Below, in pieces: positions 9,501 through 17,660 of a stretch of DNA of 64,000 bases. The DNA lies in NCBI RefSeq assembly GCF_900564155.1, contig NZ_LS999839.1, positions 521,097 through 585,096 of the forward strand, in the 5' to 3' direction. Source of the stretch: Pedobacter schmidteae (GTDB lineage: Bacteria > Bacteroidota > Bacteroidia > Sphingobacteriales > Sphingobacteriaceae). The first letter of the stretch is position 1; each line of letters begins with the position of its first letter. A program made the position numbers and the translations under genes. The notes beneath the pieces were generated by a model that was given only the letters and a program-made list of their open reading frames with translations, was not told the origin of the DNA and did not search any database.

Positions 9501-9834
9501 TATCCTCAATGGTAAAAGTTAAAGGCTGTGCTTTAAAAACAATATCCAGTGCATCTTTAACAGAGACATTTTTTACGTTTACATCAATTGGCTTTACTTT
9601 AAACAACAGCTTGCGATCCAGCACCATATCGTAACCACTTTGTTCACGTATGGATTTCAGGATCTCTTCCAGCGAAGCCTTCCGCTCGTTGAGTGTAACC
9701 CGCTGGGCAAGTGTTGATGCACTAACCTGCATCAGTGTAGCTATCAGTATTACGGTGGTTAATCGCATAATCAGCAGTATTTTTCGGACATAACCTTGCG
9801 GCATGCCCATTTTGGTAGCATATTTTTTATACAT
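6523..9834 (-). CDS. SusC/RagA TonB-linked outer-membrane protein with STN signalling domain
   Basis: A TonB-dependent channel of about 1100 aa. In order: signal anchor (RKILLIMRLTTVILIATLMQVSAS), STN/secretin-like signalling domain (EEILKSIREQSGYDMVLDR), carboxypeptidase-regulatory-like domain (VKGRIVDAGGMPLPGATITV), plug domain (LAGRMSGVFI; SILKDADATAIYGSRAANGV) and a C-terminal beta-barrel ending in phenylalanine. The STN domain normally signals to a FecR anti-sigma factor, and one is encoded immediately upstream. The start chosen is the MYKKYATKMGMP methionine, typical of Sphingobacteriaceae homologues; an ATG 12 codons earlier (9870) is also possible. No polysaccharide-degrading enzyme accompanies it, so the substrate is unknown. 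Confidence 0.95.
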   Translation of the reverse strand: MYKKYATKMGMPQGYVRKILLIMRLTTVILIATLMQVSASTLAQRVTLNERKASLEEILKSIREQSGYDMVLDRKLLFKVKPIDVNVKNVSVKDALDIVFKAQPLTFTIEDKTILIAEKELSLVDRLVNVFKEIDVKGRIVDAGGMPLPGATITVNNSKPARRTISNANGEFNLQSVSDDAILSISYLGYQTRTVSAKGNLGAIVLEPINSELDEVQVQGYGLTNKRFGTGNISTIKGDVIEKQPITNPILALAGRMSGVFITEGSGTSGANFNIVIQGQNSIAAGKLPLYIIDGVPFGSKPVERTVGAIAAAPSIVGTEGFSPLNSLSPNDIESVSILKDADATAIYGSRAANGVVLITTKTGKKGKTKIDAEVYSGASKVVRTLPMLNAQQYLNMRTQAFANDKITPTALNAPDLMVFNNGGDTDMQELILKTGRFTNANLTVSGGEQNTQFLVAGNFRRETPVVMSNFSQVKVQGRFNVQHHSSNQKFRFNANASINRDESELPAASLVNVFDLPPNLPVYNADGSLNWQTGYNNPVAPFRNIYNHTVFNLLSNVGLSYELIKGLNLKADLGYNRFTVDDLVATLRSSKNPALANSATGGTTMSSTTNELYQIEPQLTYNRTLGKGRLEALIGGTYQYTHSVQPYFITGSITTDALYNDLGSIAISLKANGEAESKYDSFFGRLNYNWDKKYILNASYRIDGSSKFPPGYRYGKFGSIGAAWIFSEEQFFKNRQWSWFSFGKLRSSYGSIGNDQVSDYGYVAPYTSTATAYGGVNGIYIPRLANPANYSWETTKKFNLSLDLGFFNERILLNASYFRNQTNNLLMNNLPIASQSGFAGYLGNLPGIKIGNKGLELELSTHNLNRKDFSWRTSINFTLPENKLLDYPGLENTTFVTSMVIGKSLNLLTGYIYTGFENGLPTVKDVNNDGKITTGLSENGRGDYVVLGNSDPKFYGGINNSFSYKGFQLDFLFQFVKKDGANIYRELALYPGANSNFAASILDYPFIYSTVSNSDASKAYLSAFKLSDRGFSDASFIRLKNISLGYSFPKSWLKPVKVNTANLYVRAQNLLTITNYNGLDPETMGVNMPPLKLITVGLQASF

Positions 9835-9928
9835 TTGTTTAGGTTTGGTTCTGTTCGCTTTGCTTAACATTTCCAAGGTGCGTGGGCATTGCGAGGTTTA
9901 TAACATTTTATAAAATCAGTCTGAACAT

Positions 9929-9960
9929 AAGTCATCCGGCAACAGCCAGGTGACTTTTTT
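9929..9960. other. Stem-loop between fecR-like gene and susC
   Basis: Arms of 12 nt (AAGTCATCCGGC and GCCAGGTGACTT) pair with one mismatch and one wobble around an AACA loop. On the plus strand it is followed by six T residues and looks like a terminator antisense to the operon. On the minus strand it is an intercistronic hairpin that might set anti-sigma versus susC transcript levels. Its function is inferred only. Confidence 0.4.
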
Positions 9961-10011
9961 AGTTTTCATTTCTACTGAGGAAAGAAGCTGTGAAAAACGC
10001 CAGGCTCTTGA

Positions 10012-11235
10012 TCAGTTCTTGACGAAGACCCTCCTTCCTTCCACAATAAAGTGAACTTTTTTAGTGGATGCAATCATTTTCAGTACAGCAGAGAGCTCTT
10101 TTTTCCTGGAAACCCAGCCCACCAACTCCAGATCTTTTGGCGCAGAGGCCTCATAAATGACCTCAACATTATACCAGCGCGCAATCTTTTTCATAGCTGA
10201 CTGTAGGTTATCGCCTTTAAATTCAAAATCGCCGTTTTTCCAGGCCATCACAGCGTTTACATCAACCTGCTTCACTAACATTCTCTCATGACCAGCCAAT
10301 ACAGATTGTTGACCGGGCTTTAACACGACTTCTTCTGTCGTTGCCGCCTCTGAAAAAGTTTTTTTCACCCGCACAGCACCTTCCAGTAACGTAGTTTTAA
10401 TACTCGCCTCATCTTCATAAGCACTGATGTTAAAATGTGTGCCCAACACTTCTACCTGTTGGCCTTTACTAATCACCACAAATGGCATCCTTACCGCTTT
10501 GTCCCCATCATTTAATTTCTTCATCGTGATTTTGGCCACTTCAAAATATCCTTCACCAATTAGTTCAACCTTACGGCTGCTACCAGGAAACCGGGCGGGG
10601 AATTTCAGGATGGAAGCCGCATTAAGCCACACACGGGTACCATCTGGGAGCGTAACCTGGTACTGCCCTCCACGTGGAGTGGTCGCGGTTAGGAAGGCCT
10701 GCACACCTACAGGCGGAATTCCGCTTCCTCCCTTATGCGACTTAATGTGACTTCCATCATTATATTTTAAACCCGAGGTTTCCACAACTACCCCGGTTTG
10801 TACATCGCTTAACTGCACAATCTGACCATCTGACAAAGTAAGTGTTGCACTGTTGGTGCCTGGTTTGATACCGGTCAGATCTCCTGAAACAGATTCGGAA
10901 CGAAGACCTGCAGCAGGATTATATGCCTCATAAAAATAGAACCCGGCACCTAGCGCCATAACAATAGATGCCGCCACGGCAATACGTAACCAAAGCTTTT
11001 TAACCGGAGTATCTTTTTCTGTTGGGCGAACACTTTGCATGCCTTGCCTTAATTTTTCAAACATCCTGGCTTTGATAGCTTCTACACGGTCCGAATCCTC
11101 CGGAAGCTCCAGCAGTTCATCATCAAAGCTGTTTTCCCAGCTATCCAGATCTCGTTGTTCAGCTTCAGTAAGCGTCCCTTTTTTCCATTTAGAGGCCAGT
11201 TGCTGCAAATATTGACGGTCGTATTTTTGCTCCAT
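10012..11235 (-). CDS. FecR-family anti-sigma factor (DUF4974 C-terminus)
   Basis: An inner-membrane anti-sigma regulator of 407 aa. The cytoplasmic N-terminus (LASKWKKGTLTEAEQRDLDSW) would bind the sigma factor. A single membrane segment follows at about residues 85-108 (IAVAASIVMALGAGFYFY). The periplasmic FecR domain contains TPRGGQYQVTLPDGTRVWLNA and GEGYFEV, and a C-terminal DUF4974 domain (ARWYNVEVIYE) structurally resembles STN. It is transcribed after the sigma gene with 66 nt between. The cassette order sigma-FecR-SusC(STN) supports cell-surface signalling induced by substrate binding at SusC. Confidence 0.93.
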   Translation of the reverse strand: MEQKYDRQYLQQLASKWKKGTLTEAEQRDLDSWENSFDDELLELPEDSDRVEAIKARMFEKLRQGMQSVRPTEKDTPVKKLWLRIAVAASIVMALGAGFYFYEAYNPAAGLRSESVSGDLTGIKPGTNSATLTLSDGQIVQLSDVQTGVVVETSGLKYNDGSHIKSHKGGSGIPPVGVQAFLTATTPRGGQYQVTLPDGTRVWLNAASILKFPARFPGSSRKVELIGEGYFEVAKITMKKLNDGDKAVRMPFVVISKGQQVEVLGTHFNISAYEDEASIKTTLLEGAVRVKKTFSEAATTEEVVLKPGQQSVLAGHERMLVKQVDVNAVMAWKNGDFEFKGDNLQSAMKKIARWYNVEVIYEASAPKDLELVGWVSRKKELSAVLKMIASTKKVHFIVEGRRVFVKN

Positions 11236-11301
11236 TTAAGAAGTTGATTTCTTATATAGACGGAATATTGAACCCTATCCCTATATGGAAAATGAATTAT
11301 T

Positions 11302-11913
11302 TTAAAAACGGTGATGAATGTCGTTGACACTAAACCAGATAAGGATTGAAGGCATAGTAACGGTGAGGTTACCTCTGATATCTTTAATGGCCCTGGTAAG
11401 GTGGGCCTCGACTGTCTTTTCCGAAATATCGAGTTTCCGGGCAATATCTTTATGACTACTGCCTTCTTCCCGACTCATTCTATAAACAATCCGACATTTT
11501 TCGGGCAGTTGTTTTACGGTGGCCTCTATCCTTTCCATCAACTCTTTTTCCAACATATGCGCCTCCGGAGATTGATCTGCCGCTTCGATTGCTATCATTT
11601 CCTCTAATACATCTGCTGCATACTGAACCCGCTTACGCTGCCTGTCCAGGGTATCAATCACGCGGTACCTTACTGCAGCCGACAGGTAGGTATTGAGTGT
11701 ATATTTCAGCTCCAGCTTATCCCTTAGCTTCCAAACTTTAATAAAAACATCCTGTACACATTCCTCTGCTTCTTCCAGATGTTGAAGTCTGTTCATGGCA
11801 ACGGCCAGCAGCTTATCCCAATAACGCTCAAAAATTTCGGTCATAGCCCGCTCATCGCTTTCCTTTAAAAGAAACACCAATTCCTCATCCGTTTGCATGT
11901 CGTAACCAATCAT
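11302..11913 (-). CDS. ECF RNA polymerase sigma factor (Bacteroidota sigma-70 family)
   Basis: A sigma factor of about 204 aa for the adjacent uptake operon. Region 2 is seen in EIFERYWDKLLAVAMNRL with EEAEECVQDVFIKVWKLRD. Region 4 is the helix-turn-helix LPEKCRIVYRMSREEGSSHK followed by IARKLDISEKTVEAHLTRAI. The start is set at the ATG of MIGYDMQTDEE, preceded by GGGGAAA; the frame stays open for 20 more codons upstream, but that part looks non-coding. Activity is probably held by the adjacent FecR protein and released through the STN-SusC, as in FecIRA-type systems. Confidence 0.93.
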   Translation of the reverse strand: MIGYDMQTDEELVFLLKESDERAMTEIFERYWDKLLAVAMNRLQHLEEAEECVQDVFIKVWKLRDKLELKYTLNTYLSAAVRYRVIDTLDRQRKRVQYAADVLEEMIAIEAADQSPEAHMLEKELMERIEATVKQLPEKCRIVYRMSREEGSSHKDIARKLDISEKTVEAHLTRAIKDIRGNLTVTMPSILIWFSVNDIHHRF

Positions 11914-12162
11914 GATATTATTTCCCCGGATAAATATACACCTTATTATCCTTTCTCCTAACGCAGTATCCAACCCTACCGGCTAAAATAACCCTAAAAA
12001 CTAAATAACAAAATAGGTTACAGCTAACCAACCAACTAAGTCGCCAAACAAACGCCTCACTCCTTCAAACAATCCCTGCAAAGTCAGCCAACCCATATCT
12101 AAATACTAACATCTAAATACTAGCTATTCTACTTCACCGCTTTCTCCTTGTTAGTCATCTGT

Positions 12163-12250
12163 AAAATTGGTTGCTCAGAACAGGCATTGGCGGATATGTG
12201 CCCCCTTCGGGGCACCTTAGCCGGCGCAGCCTATGGAGAGTACCAATTTT
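12163..12250 (+). other. Structured element upstream of ileS, function unknown
   Basis: The outer arms AAAATTGGT (12163-12171) and ACCAATTTT (12242-12250) are exact inverted repeats. Inside is a strong hairpin, GTGCCCC-CTTC-GGGGCAC (12198-12215), flanked by GC-rich segments (AGGC and GCCT) that could also pair. The density of pairing suggests a folded RNA or a small mobile palindromic element. It lies upstream of the predicted ileS promoter, so it is not an obvious ileS leader. There is no T-tract after the hairpin. Confidence 0.4.
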
Positions 12251-12276
12251 CCCCTTTAAAGTTTCATTAAAAAACT

Positions 12277-12284
12277 TAACTTTG
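12277..12284 (+). promoter_or_regulatory. Candidate ileS -7 promoter element
   Basis: TAACTTTG matches the Bacteroidota TAnnTTTG -7 consensus and lies 29 nt before the ileS ATG. The -33 box is weak: TTTC-like sequence is present in the right area rather than a clear TTTG. Confidence 0.5.
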
Positions 12285-12313
12285 CATCCTTATTTTTTAG
12301 AGATACTTGATTG

Positions 12314-15300
12314 ATGTATAAGGAATTTAAACAACTAGAACTGGCTAAAATAGCAAAAGAGGTACTTGATTTTTGGAAAACGGAAAACATCTTTGAAAAA
12401 AGTATTTCGAGCCGTCCCAAAACCAACCCCTTTACTTTTTACGAAGGCCCGCCTTCGGCTAATGGAATGCCTGGTATCCACCACGTAATGGCCAGGGCCA
12501 TTAAAGACATTTTTTGCAGGTATAAAACCCTTAAAGGTTACCAGGTTAAACGTAAAGCCGGATGGGATACCCATGGTTTGCCTATAGAACTGGGTACCGA
12601 AAAAGAACTGGGTATCACTAAAGAAGATATTGGCAAAACCATCTCCGTTGAACAATACAACGAAGCTTGCAAAAGGACCGTAATGCGTTATACAGACGTG
12701 TGGAACGACCTGACCGAACAAATGGGCTACTGGGTAGATATGGACGACCCTTATGTAACCTACAAATCCAAATACATGGAGTCGGTTTGGTGGCTTTTGA
12801 AACAGATATACGACAAAGGCCTGCTATATAAAGGTTACACGATACAACCTTACTCGCCAAAAGCCGGAACAGGTTTAAGCTCGCACGAGGTAAACCAACC
12901 GGGTGCTTACCGTGATGTAACCGATACTACTATTGTAGCTCAGTTTAAGGCACTCCCTGAAACCCTTCCTGCATTTTTGCAAGGATTTGGCGATATCCAC
13001 CTGACGGCATGGACCACCACACCATGGACCTTACCATCCAACACGGCATTAACCGTCGGCCCTAAAATCGACTACGTTTTAGTAAAAACTTTCAACCAGT
13101 ATACCTTCCTACCAATCAACGTTATTTTAGCAAAAAACCTGGTTGGAAAACAGTTTAATAAAATCTATTTTGAAAGTACAGCTATAGAAGATTTTGACAA
13201 CTTTGCAGCCGGCGATAAAAAAATCCCTTACCAGATTTTAGCGGAAACTAAAGGTACAGACCTGGTAGGCATTAAATATGAACAACTTCTAGCTTATGCG
13301 CTGCCTTATCAAAACCCTGAAAATGCTTTCAGAGTAATTTCGGGCGATTTTGTTACCACTGAAGACGGAACTGGTATTGTACATACTGCACCAACTTTTG
13401 GTGCTGACGATGCTAAAGTAGCCAAAGAAGCAATGCCTGAAGTACCACCAATGCTGGTTTTAGATGAAAATGGCACTCCGGTACCATTGGTAGACTTACA
13501 AGGCCGCTTCACCCCGCATATGGGCGATTTGGCTGGGAAGTATGTAAAAAACGAATACTATAATGCGGATGAAGCACCAGAGAAATCTGTTGATGTGGAA
13601 ATTGCCATTCGTTTGAAGGAAGAAAACAAAGCCTTTAAGGTAGAAAAATATGTACACAGTTATCCGCACAGCTGGAGAACTGACGAGCCACTATTATATT
13701 ACCCGCTGGATTCCTGGTTTATCAAAGTTACTGAGATCAAAGACAGAATGTTTGACCTCAATGAAACCATCAACTGGAAACCAAAGTCGACCGGCGAAGG
13801 CCGCTTTGGCAACTGGCTGAAAAATGCCAACGACTGGAACCTTTCGCGTTCGAGATATTGGGGGATCCCATTACCGATCTGGAGAACGGAAGACAAAAAG
13901 GAAGAAATCATTATCGGTTCTGTTGAGGAGCTGTACAATGAGATAGAAAAATCAATCGACAAAGGTTACATGATTGACAATCCGTTTAAAGGATTTGAAA
14001 TCGGCAACATGTCGGAAGCCAATTACGACCTGGTAGATCTGCATAAAAATGTGGTCGACGAAATTGTATTGGTAGCACCTTCGGGCAAACATATGAAACG
14101 CGAAAGCGACCTGATTGATGTTTGGTTTGATTCGGGCGCTATGCCTTATGCACAATTGCATTATCCTTTTGAAAATAAAGATAAGATCGATCAGAATAAA
14201 GATTTCCCTGCTGATTTCATTGCAGAGGGAGTTGATCAGACCCGGGGTTGGTTTTATACCTTACATGCTATCGCTGCCCTGGTTTTTGATAAAGTAGCCT
14301 ATAAAAACGTCGTTTCGAACGGACTGGTGCTAGATAAAAACGGCCAGAAGATGTCTAAACGTTTGGGCAATGCGGTTGATCCATTCAAAACTTTGGCAGA
14401 ATACGGTCCGGATGCTACACGCTGGTACATGATTTCGAATGCCAACCCATGGGACAACCTGAAGTTTGACATTGAGGGAATTGCAGAAATCCGTCGCAAA
14501 TTTTTTGGTACACTTTACAATACCTACGCTTTTTTTGCCCTATACGCTAATATTGATAAGTTTCAGATCAATATGTTTACCATGACTCCTGTTCAGGAGC
14601 GAAGTGAACTAGACCGCTGGATCTTATCATTACTGCAAACATTGATTGCTGAAGTAGACGAAAGTTACAATGCGTATGAGCCTACCAAAGCCACAAGGGC
14701 CATACAGGCATTTGTGGATGAACACCTGAGCAATTGGTACATCCGCTTGTCACGCCGCCGCTTTTGGAAAGGCGAAATGACCGCCGATAAAAAAGCAGCT
14801 TACGAAACTTTATATACCTGCCTGATGAGTGTAGCTCAGCTAATGGCTCCGGTAGCGCCTTTCTTCTCAGACTGGTTGTTTCTGAACCTGACCGCTGATG
14901 ATGAGTTCAATAATTTTAAATCGGTACACCTGACGGTATGGAATACATCGAACGAAAAATTGATCGACACGGAACTGAACGAGAGAATGCACCTTGCACA
15001 GGACATTTCATCAATGGTTTTATCCCTTCGTAAAAAGACGGGCATCAATGTTCGTCAACCTTTGGCCAAAATTTTAATCCCGGTACTGGACAATAAATTT
15101 GCCGAAAGAGTGGAACTGGTAAAAGAACTGATCTTATCGGAAACCAATGTAAAGGCCATTGAATACATCACTGATACTGCAGGCTTTATCAAGAAAAAGA
15201 TTAAACCCAATTTCAAAACCTTAGGGCCTAAAGTAGGCAAGGACATGAAACTGGTGGCCGAAGTGGTGAACAATATGAGTCAGGAAGAACTGGCAAATTT

Positions 15301-15706
15301 TGAAAATACCGGCAAATTTGCGGTTAACGGCACGGATTATGTAATTGAGCTAAGCGATGTGGAAATTATTGCCGAAGACATCCCAGGATGGCAGGTAACC
15401 AATATGGGTAGTTTGACGGTGGCACTTGATGTATCCATCACCGAAGAACTTAAACAGGAAGGTCTGTCGCGGGAGCTGATCAACAGAATTCAGAATCTCA
15501 GAAAAGAGCTGAACTATGAAGTGACAGACAGGATTACGGTTACTTTACAAAATCATAATCTGATCGCTGACGCAGTAGCACAAAATAAAACATACATTTG
15601 CTCGGAAATTCTGGCAGATAACATTAACTTAACAGAAACTTTAGACAACGGAAACAAAATAGTAATCGATGATGTTGAACTACAAATTTTGATTGCACAA
15701 CAATAA
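12314..15706 (+). CDS. ileS: Isoleucyl-tRNA synthetase, type 2, with GIHH in place of HIGH
   Basis: Class I synthetase that charges tRNA-Ile, 1130 aa, with a long C-terminal region as in eukaryote-like (type 2) IleRS. The ATG at 12314 is used; a TTG directly before it is in frame. The catalytic signature after YEGPPSANGMP reads GIHH (residues 54-57), an inversion of the usual HxGH. The second signature KMSKR begins at residue 679. The editing domain region contains TTPWTLPSNTAL. Established knowledge: type 2 enzymes tolerate mupirocin, and the GxHH form has been linked to very high resistance. It heads an operon with a DksA-like gene and lspA. Confidence 0.97.
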   Translation: MYKEFKQLELAKIAKEVLDFWKTENIFEKSISSRPKTNPFTFYEGPPSANGMPGIHHVMARAIKDIFCRYKTLKGYQVKRKAGWDTHGLPIELGTEKELGITKEDIGKTISVEQYNEACKRTVMRYTDVWNDLTEQMGYWVDMDDPYVTYKSKYMESVWWLLKQIYDKGLLYKGYTIQPYSPKAGTGLSSHEVNQPGAYRDVTDTTIVAQFKALPETLPAFLQGFGDIHLTAWTTTPWTLPSNTALTVGPKIDYVLVKTFNQYTFLPINVILAKNLVGKQFNKIYFESTAIEDFDNFAAGDKKIPYQILAETKGTDLVGIKYEQLLAYALPYQNPENAFRVISGDFVTTEDGTGIVHTAPTFGADDAKVAKEAMPEVPPMLVLDENGTPVPLVDLQGRFTPHMGDLAGKYVKNEYYNADEAPEKSVDVEIAIRLKEENKAFKVEKYVHSYPHSWRTDEPLLYYPLDSWFIKVTEIKDRMFDLNETINWKPKSTGEGRFGNWLKNANDWNLSRSRYWGIPLPIWRTEDKKEEIIIGSVEELYNEIEKSIDKGYMIDNPFKGFEIGNMSEANYDLVDLHKNVVDEIVLVAPSGKHMKRESDLIDVWFDSGAMPYAQLHYPFENKDKIDQNKDFPADFIAEGVDQTRGWFYTLHAIAALVFDKVAYKNVVSNGLVLDKNGQKMSKRLGNAVDPFKTLAEYGPDATRWYMISNANPWDNLKFDIEGIAEIRRKFFGTLYNTYAFFALYANIDKFQINMFTMTPVQERSELDRWILSLLQTLIAEVDESYNAYEPTKATRAIQAFVDEHLSNWYIRLSRRRFWKGEMTADKKAAYETLYTCLMSVAQLMAPVAPFFSDWLFLNLTADDEFNNFKSVHLTVWNTSNEKLIDTELNERMHLAQDISSMVLSLRKKTGINVRQPLAKILIPVLDNKFAERVELVKELILSETNVKAIEYITDTAGFIKKKIKPNFKTLGPKVGKDMKLVAEVVNNMSQEELANFENTGKFAVNGTDYVIELSDVEIIAEDIPGWQVTNMGSLTVALDVSITEELKQEGLSRELINRIQNLRKELNYEVTDRITVTLQNHNLIADAVAQNKTYICSEILADNINLTETLDNGNKIVIDDVELQILIAQQ

Positions 15707-15713
15707 TTTTATT

Positions 15714-16094
15714 ATGGAAAAAGAAAAAACAAGGTATTCTGATGCTGAATTACAGGAATTTAAAGAATTAATCCTGGAGAAATTGAGAATGGCAAGAGAA
15801 GAGTTTCTTGACCTGACCAATTCTTTGAGCAGTCCTAACTCTAATGGAACTGAGGATACTTCTGGAACCTATAAAACATTGGAAGACGGTTCGGCAACAT
15901 TAGAGAAAGAGCAATTGAATCAACTGGCAGCCCGTCAGAAAAAATTCATCGAAAATTTAGAAGCTGCTTTGGTACGCATTGAAAACAAAACTTATGGCAT
16001 TTGCAGGGAAACCGGAAAGCTGATCCAGAAAGAACGTTTGCGCGCTGTTCCTCACGCTACTTTAAGTATGGAAGCTAAACTGAAGCAGTCGTAA
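15714..16094 (+). CDS. TraR/DksA-family protein with degenerate zinc finger
   Basis: A 126-aa cytoplasmic protein. The start is the ATG of MEKEKTRYSD, 7 nt after the ileS stop. An N-terminal coiled coil (ELQEFKELILEKLRMAREEF) and the conserved GTYKTLEDGSATLEKEQ segment precede the C-terminal finger region YGICRETGKLIQKERLRAVP. Only one of the four zinc-binding cysteines of classical DksA remains, so it probably does not bind zinc, as is usual for the Bacteroidota homologue beside ileS and lspA. DksA-like proteins bind the RNA polymerase secondary channel; this role is inferred. The stop overlaps the lspA start by 1 bp (TAATG). Confidence 0.88.
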   Translation: MEKEKTRYSDAELQEFKELILEKLRMAREEFLDLTNSLSSPNSNGTEDTSGTYKTLEDGSATLEKEQLNQLAARQKKFIENLEAALVRIENKTYGICRETGKLIQKERLRAVPHATLSMEAKLKQS

Positions 16095-16696
16095 TGAAAG
16101 GCTATACAAAACCTTTATTAATTATTTTCTTAGTTCTGTTGGCAGACCAGATTTTAAAAACCTGGATCAAAACGAATATGTACCTGGGTCAGGAGTTCAA
16201 AATCATTGGCAACTGGTTCATTATCCACTTTACTGAAAACAATGGAATGGCCTTTGGTCTGGAGTTTGGCGGCGAGTTTGGTAAACTGGCTTTGTCGCTT
16301 TTCAGAATTGTTGCGGTTGCCGGAATCGGCTATGGCTTGCATTACCTGATCCAGAGAAAGTACCACAGAGGACTAATATTGAATGTTGCCCTGATTTTTG
16401 CGGGCGCATTAGGCAATATCATTGACTCGGTACTGTATGGTAAGATATACGGTTATGCTACGTTATTTCACGGTCGGGTGGTAGATATGTTTTACTTCCC
16501 GTTGGTGCAGGGAGTTTTCCCAAAATGGGTACCCATATGGGGCGGTGAAGACTTTATCTTCTTCAGACCGGTATTTAATATTGCCGATGCCGCCATATCT
16601 GTAGGTGTAATATTGATCCTTGTATTCCAGAAATCTTATTTTAAAGAAGAAGTGGTGGAAGAAATTGGGCCTAATAATGAGATGGTTGAAGATTAA
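16094..16696 (+). CDS. lspA: Lipoprotein signal peptidase (signal peptidase II)
   Basis: An inner-membrane aspartyl peptidase that cleaves prolipoprotein signal peptides after diacylglyceryl modification. It has 200 aa and four membrane segments. Family signatures are ADQILKTWIK near the N-terminus, FTENNGMAFGL, GNIIDSVLYG with the first catalytic Asp, and FNIADAAISVG with the second. It is longer than the E. coli enzyme through a loop around VFPKWVPIWGGEDF, common in Bacteroidota. It is the last gene of the ileS operon. The many lipoproteins encoded here (SusD, GldB, GldK, SprE) are its expected clients. Confidence 0.96.
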   Translation: MKGYTKPLLIIFLVLLADQILKTWIKTNMYLGQEFKIIGNWFIIHFTENNGMAFGLEFGGEFGKLALSLFRIVAVAGIGYGLHYLIQRKYHRGLILNVALIFAGALGNIIDSVLYGKIYGYATLFHGRVVDMFYFPLVQGVFPKWVPIWGGEDFIFFRPVFNIADAAISVGVILILVFQKSYFKEEVVEEIGPNNEMVED

Positions 16697-16779
16697 TTAA
16701 ACTTTTTTTTAGGAGGATGTGTGGAATCGGCACGAAAGTTTCATCTATATATCAAATACACAAATAAAATATCACACTT

Positions 16780-17493
16780 ATGAAAAAGTTATTAAGCCTT
16801 GCTATTGTTGCCCTGTTTAGTGTTAGCGCAATGGCTCAACAAGTAGATTTACGCAAGAAGATCAATGTTAGCGGATCAGCTGAGACCGAAATTACCCCCG
16901 ATATTATTTACATCAGCATTTCATTAAAGGAATACCTTAAAGATGGCAACAGCAAGAAAAAAGTTGACATCACTACCCTGGAAAATGAACTGTTTAATGC
17001 AGTACAAAAAGCCGGACTGGATAAAGAAAACTTAACCATCAATAACCTTTCCAGCTATACTGCAGCTGCCGAGAAAAAGAAAAACCCTGACTACCTTGCC
17101 GGTAAACAATACCGCTTAAAAGTATCAGACCTGAATAAATGGAATAACATTATTGGTAGTATCGATCCTAAGGGAGTAGCTTATACCAATGTAGACAGCT
17201 ATGACTATTCGAAAATTGAAAGCTTAAAAAAAGAACTTAAAATTAAAGCTCTATTAGCAGCAAAAGAAAAAGCTACCTATCTGGTTCAGGCCTTAGGCGA
17301 CAAACTGGGAAGTGCCATAGACATCCAGGAAATCAATAATGAATCTTTTCCTCAGCCAATGTACCGTGCAAACGTGATGATGATGAAAGCCGAGAGTGCT
17401 GACATGGCTGGTGGTGGAGCTCCTGAAATTGATTTCAAAAAGATAAAATTAAACTATCAGATGAACGTAGTATTTGAAATCAAAGGATTTTAA
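16780..17493 (+). CDS. SIMPL-domain (DUF541) periplasmic protein
   Basis: A 237-aa exported protein with signal peptide MKKLLSLAIVALFSVSAMAQ. The SIMPL/DUF541 domain begins with INVSGSAETEITPDIIYISI and covers most of the chain; helices such as LKIKALLAAKEKATYLVQAL are typical of the C-terminal half. In other bacteria members are linked to oxidative-stress phenotypes (YggE), but no biochemical activity is established. It stands alone between lspA and a small membrane protein and is followed by a terminator hairpin at 17563-17596. Confidence 0.88.
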   Translation: MKKLLSLAIVALFSVSAMAQQVDLRKKINVSGSAETEITPDIIYISISLKEYLKDGNSKKKVDITTLENELFNAVQKAGLDKENLTINNLSSYTAAAEKKKNPDYLAGKQYRLKVSDLNKWNNIIGSIDPKGVAYTNVDSYDYSKIESLKKELKIKALLAAKEKATYLVQALGDKLGSAIDIQEINNESFPQPMYRANVMMMKAESADMAGGGAPEIDFKKIKLNYQMNVVFEIKGF

Positions 17494-17562
17494 TTCTGAA
17501 TTTGAGATCAAAAGATGCTAAAATCTGACCTGTAGAGTATACAGTTTTATTCAAAATACGCT

Positions 17563-17596
17563 AAAAAACCTATCAATTCATTTTGGTAGGTTTTTT
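17563..17596 (+). terminator. Intrinsic terminator after the SIMPL gene
   Basis: A 14-nt stem (AAAAAACCTATCAA / TTGGTAGGTTTTTT, one G-U pair) with a short loop and a T-run in its 3' arm. It is nearly symmetric but sits between two plus-strand genes, so it acts on the upstream gene. Confidence 0.8.
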
Positions 17597-17660
17597 GTTA
17601 TTTATACACTACCATGAAGCTTATGGTAAATGTAGACTTATTAAAATAAACCTGAACGAC

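Larger units (their letters stand above)
11914..12313. other. 400-bp gene-free region between sigma factor and ileS
   Basis: No convincing ORF lies in this stretch. The part near 11914-12120 should hold the promoter of the sigma-factor operon, though no TAnnTTTG box was clearly seen there. The part near 12163-12250 contains a structured element, and 12277-12284 holds a candidate ileS promoter, both listed separately. Confidence 0.7.

Noticed and set aside
11914..11973. N-terminal extension of the ECF sigma factor
   Set aside because: The extra 20 codons look non-coding and the ATG at 11913 gives a normal-length protein.
12163..12250. T-box riboswitch before ileS
   Set aside because: No T-box sequence or specifier stem was seen, the element lies upstream of the predicted promoter, and T-boxes are not typical of this phylum.
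11974..12310. tRNA or rRNA gene in the gap before ileS
   Set aside because: No cloverleaf or conserved TpsiC/anticodon arm pattern was found.
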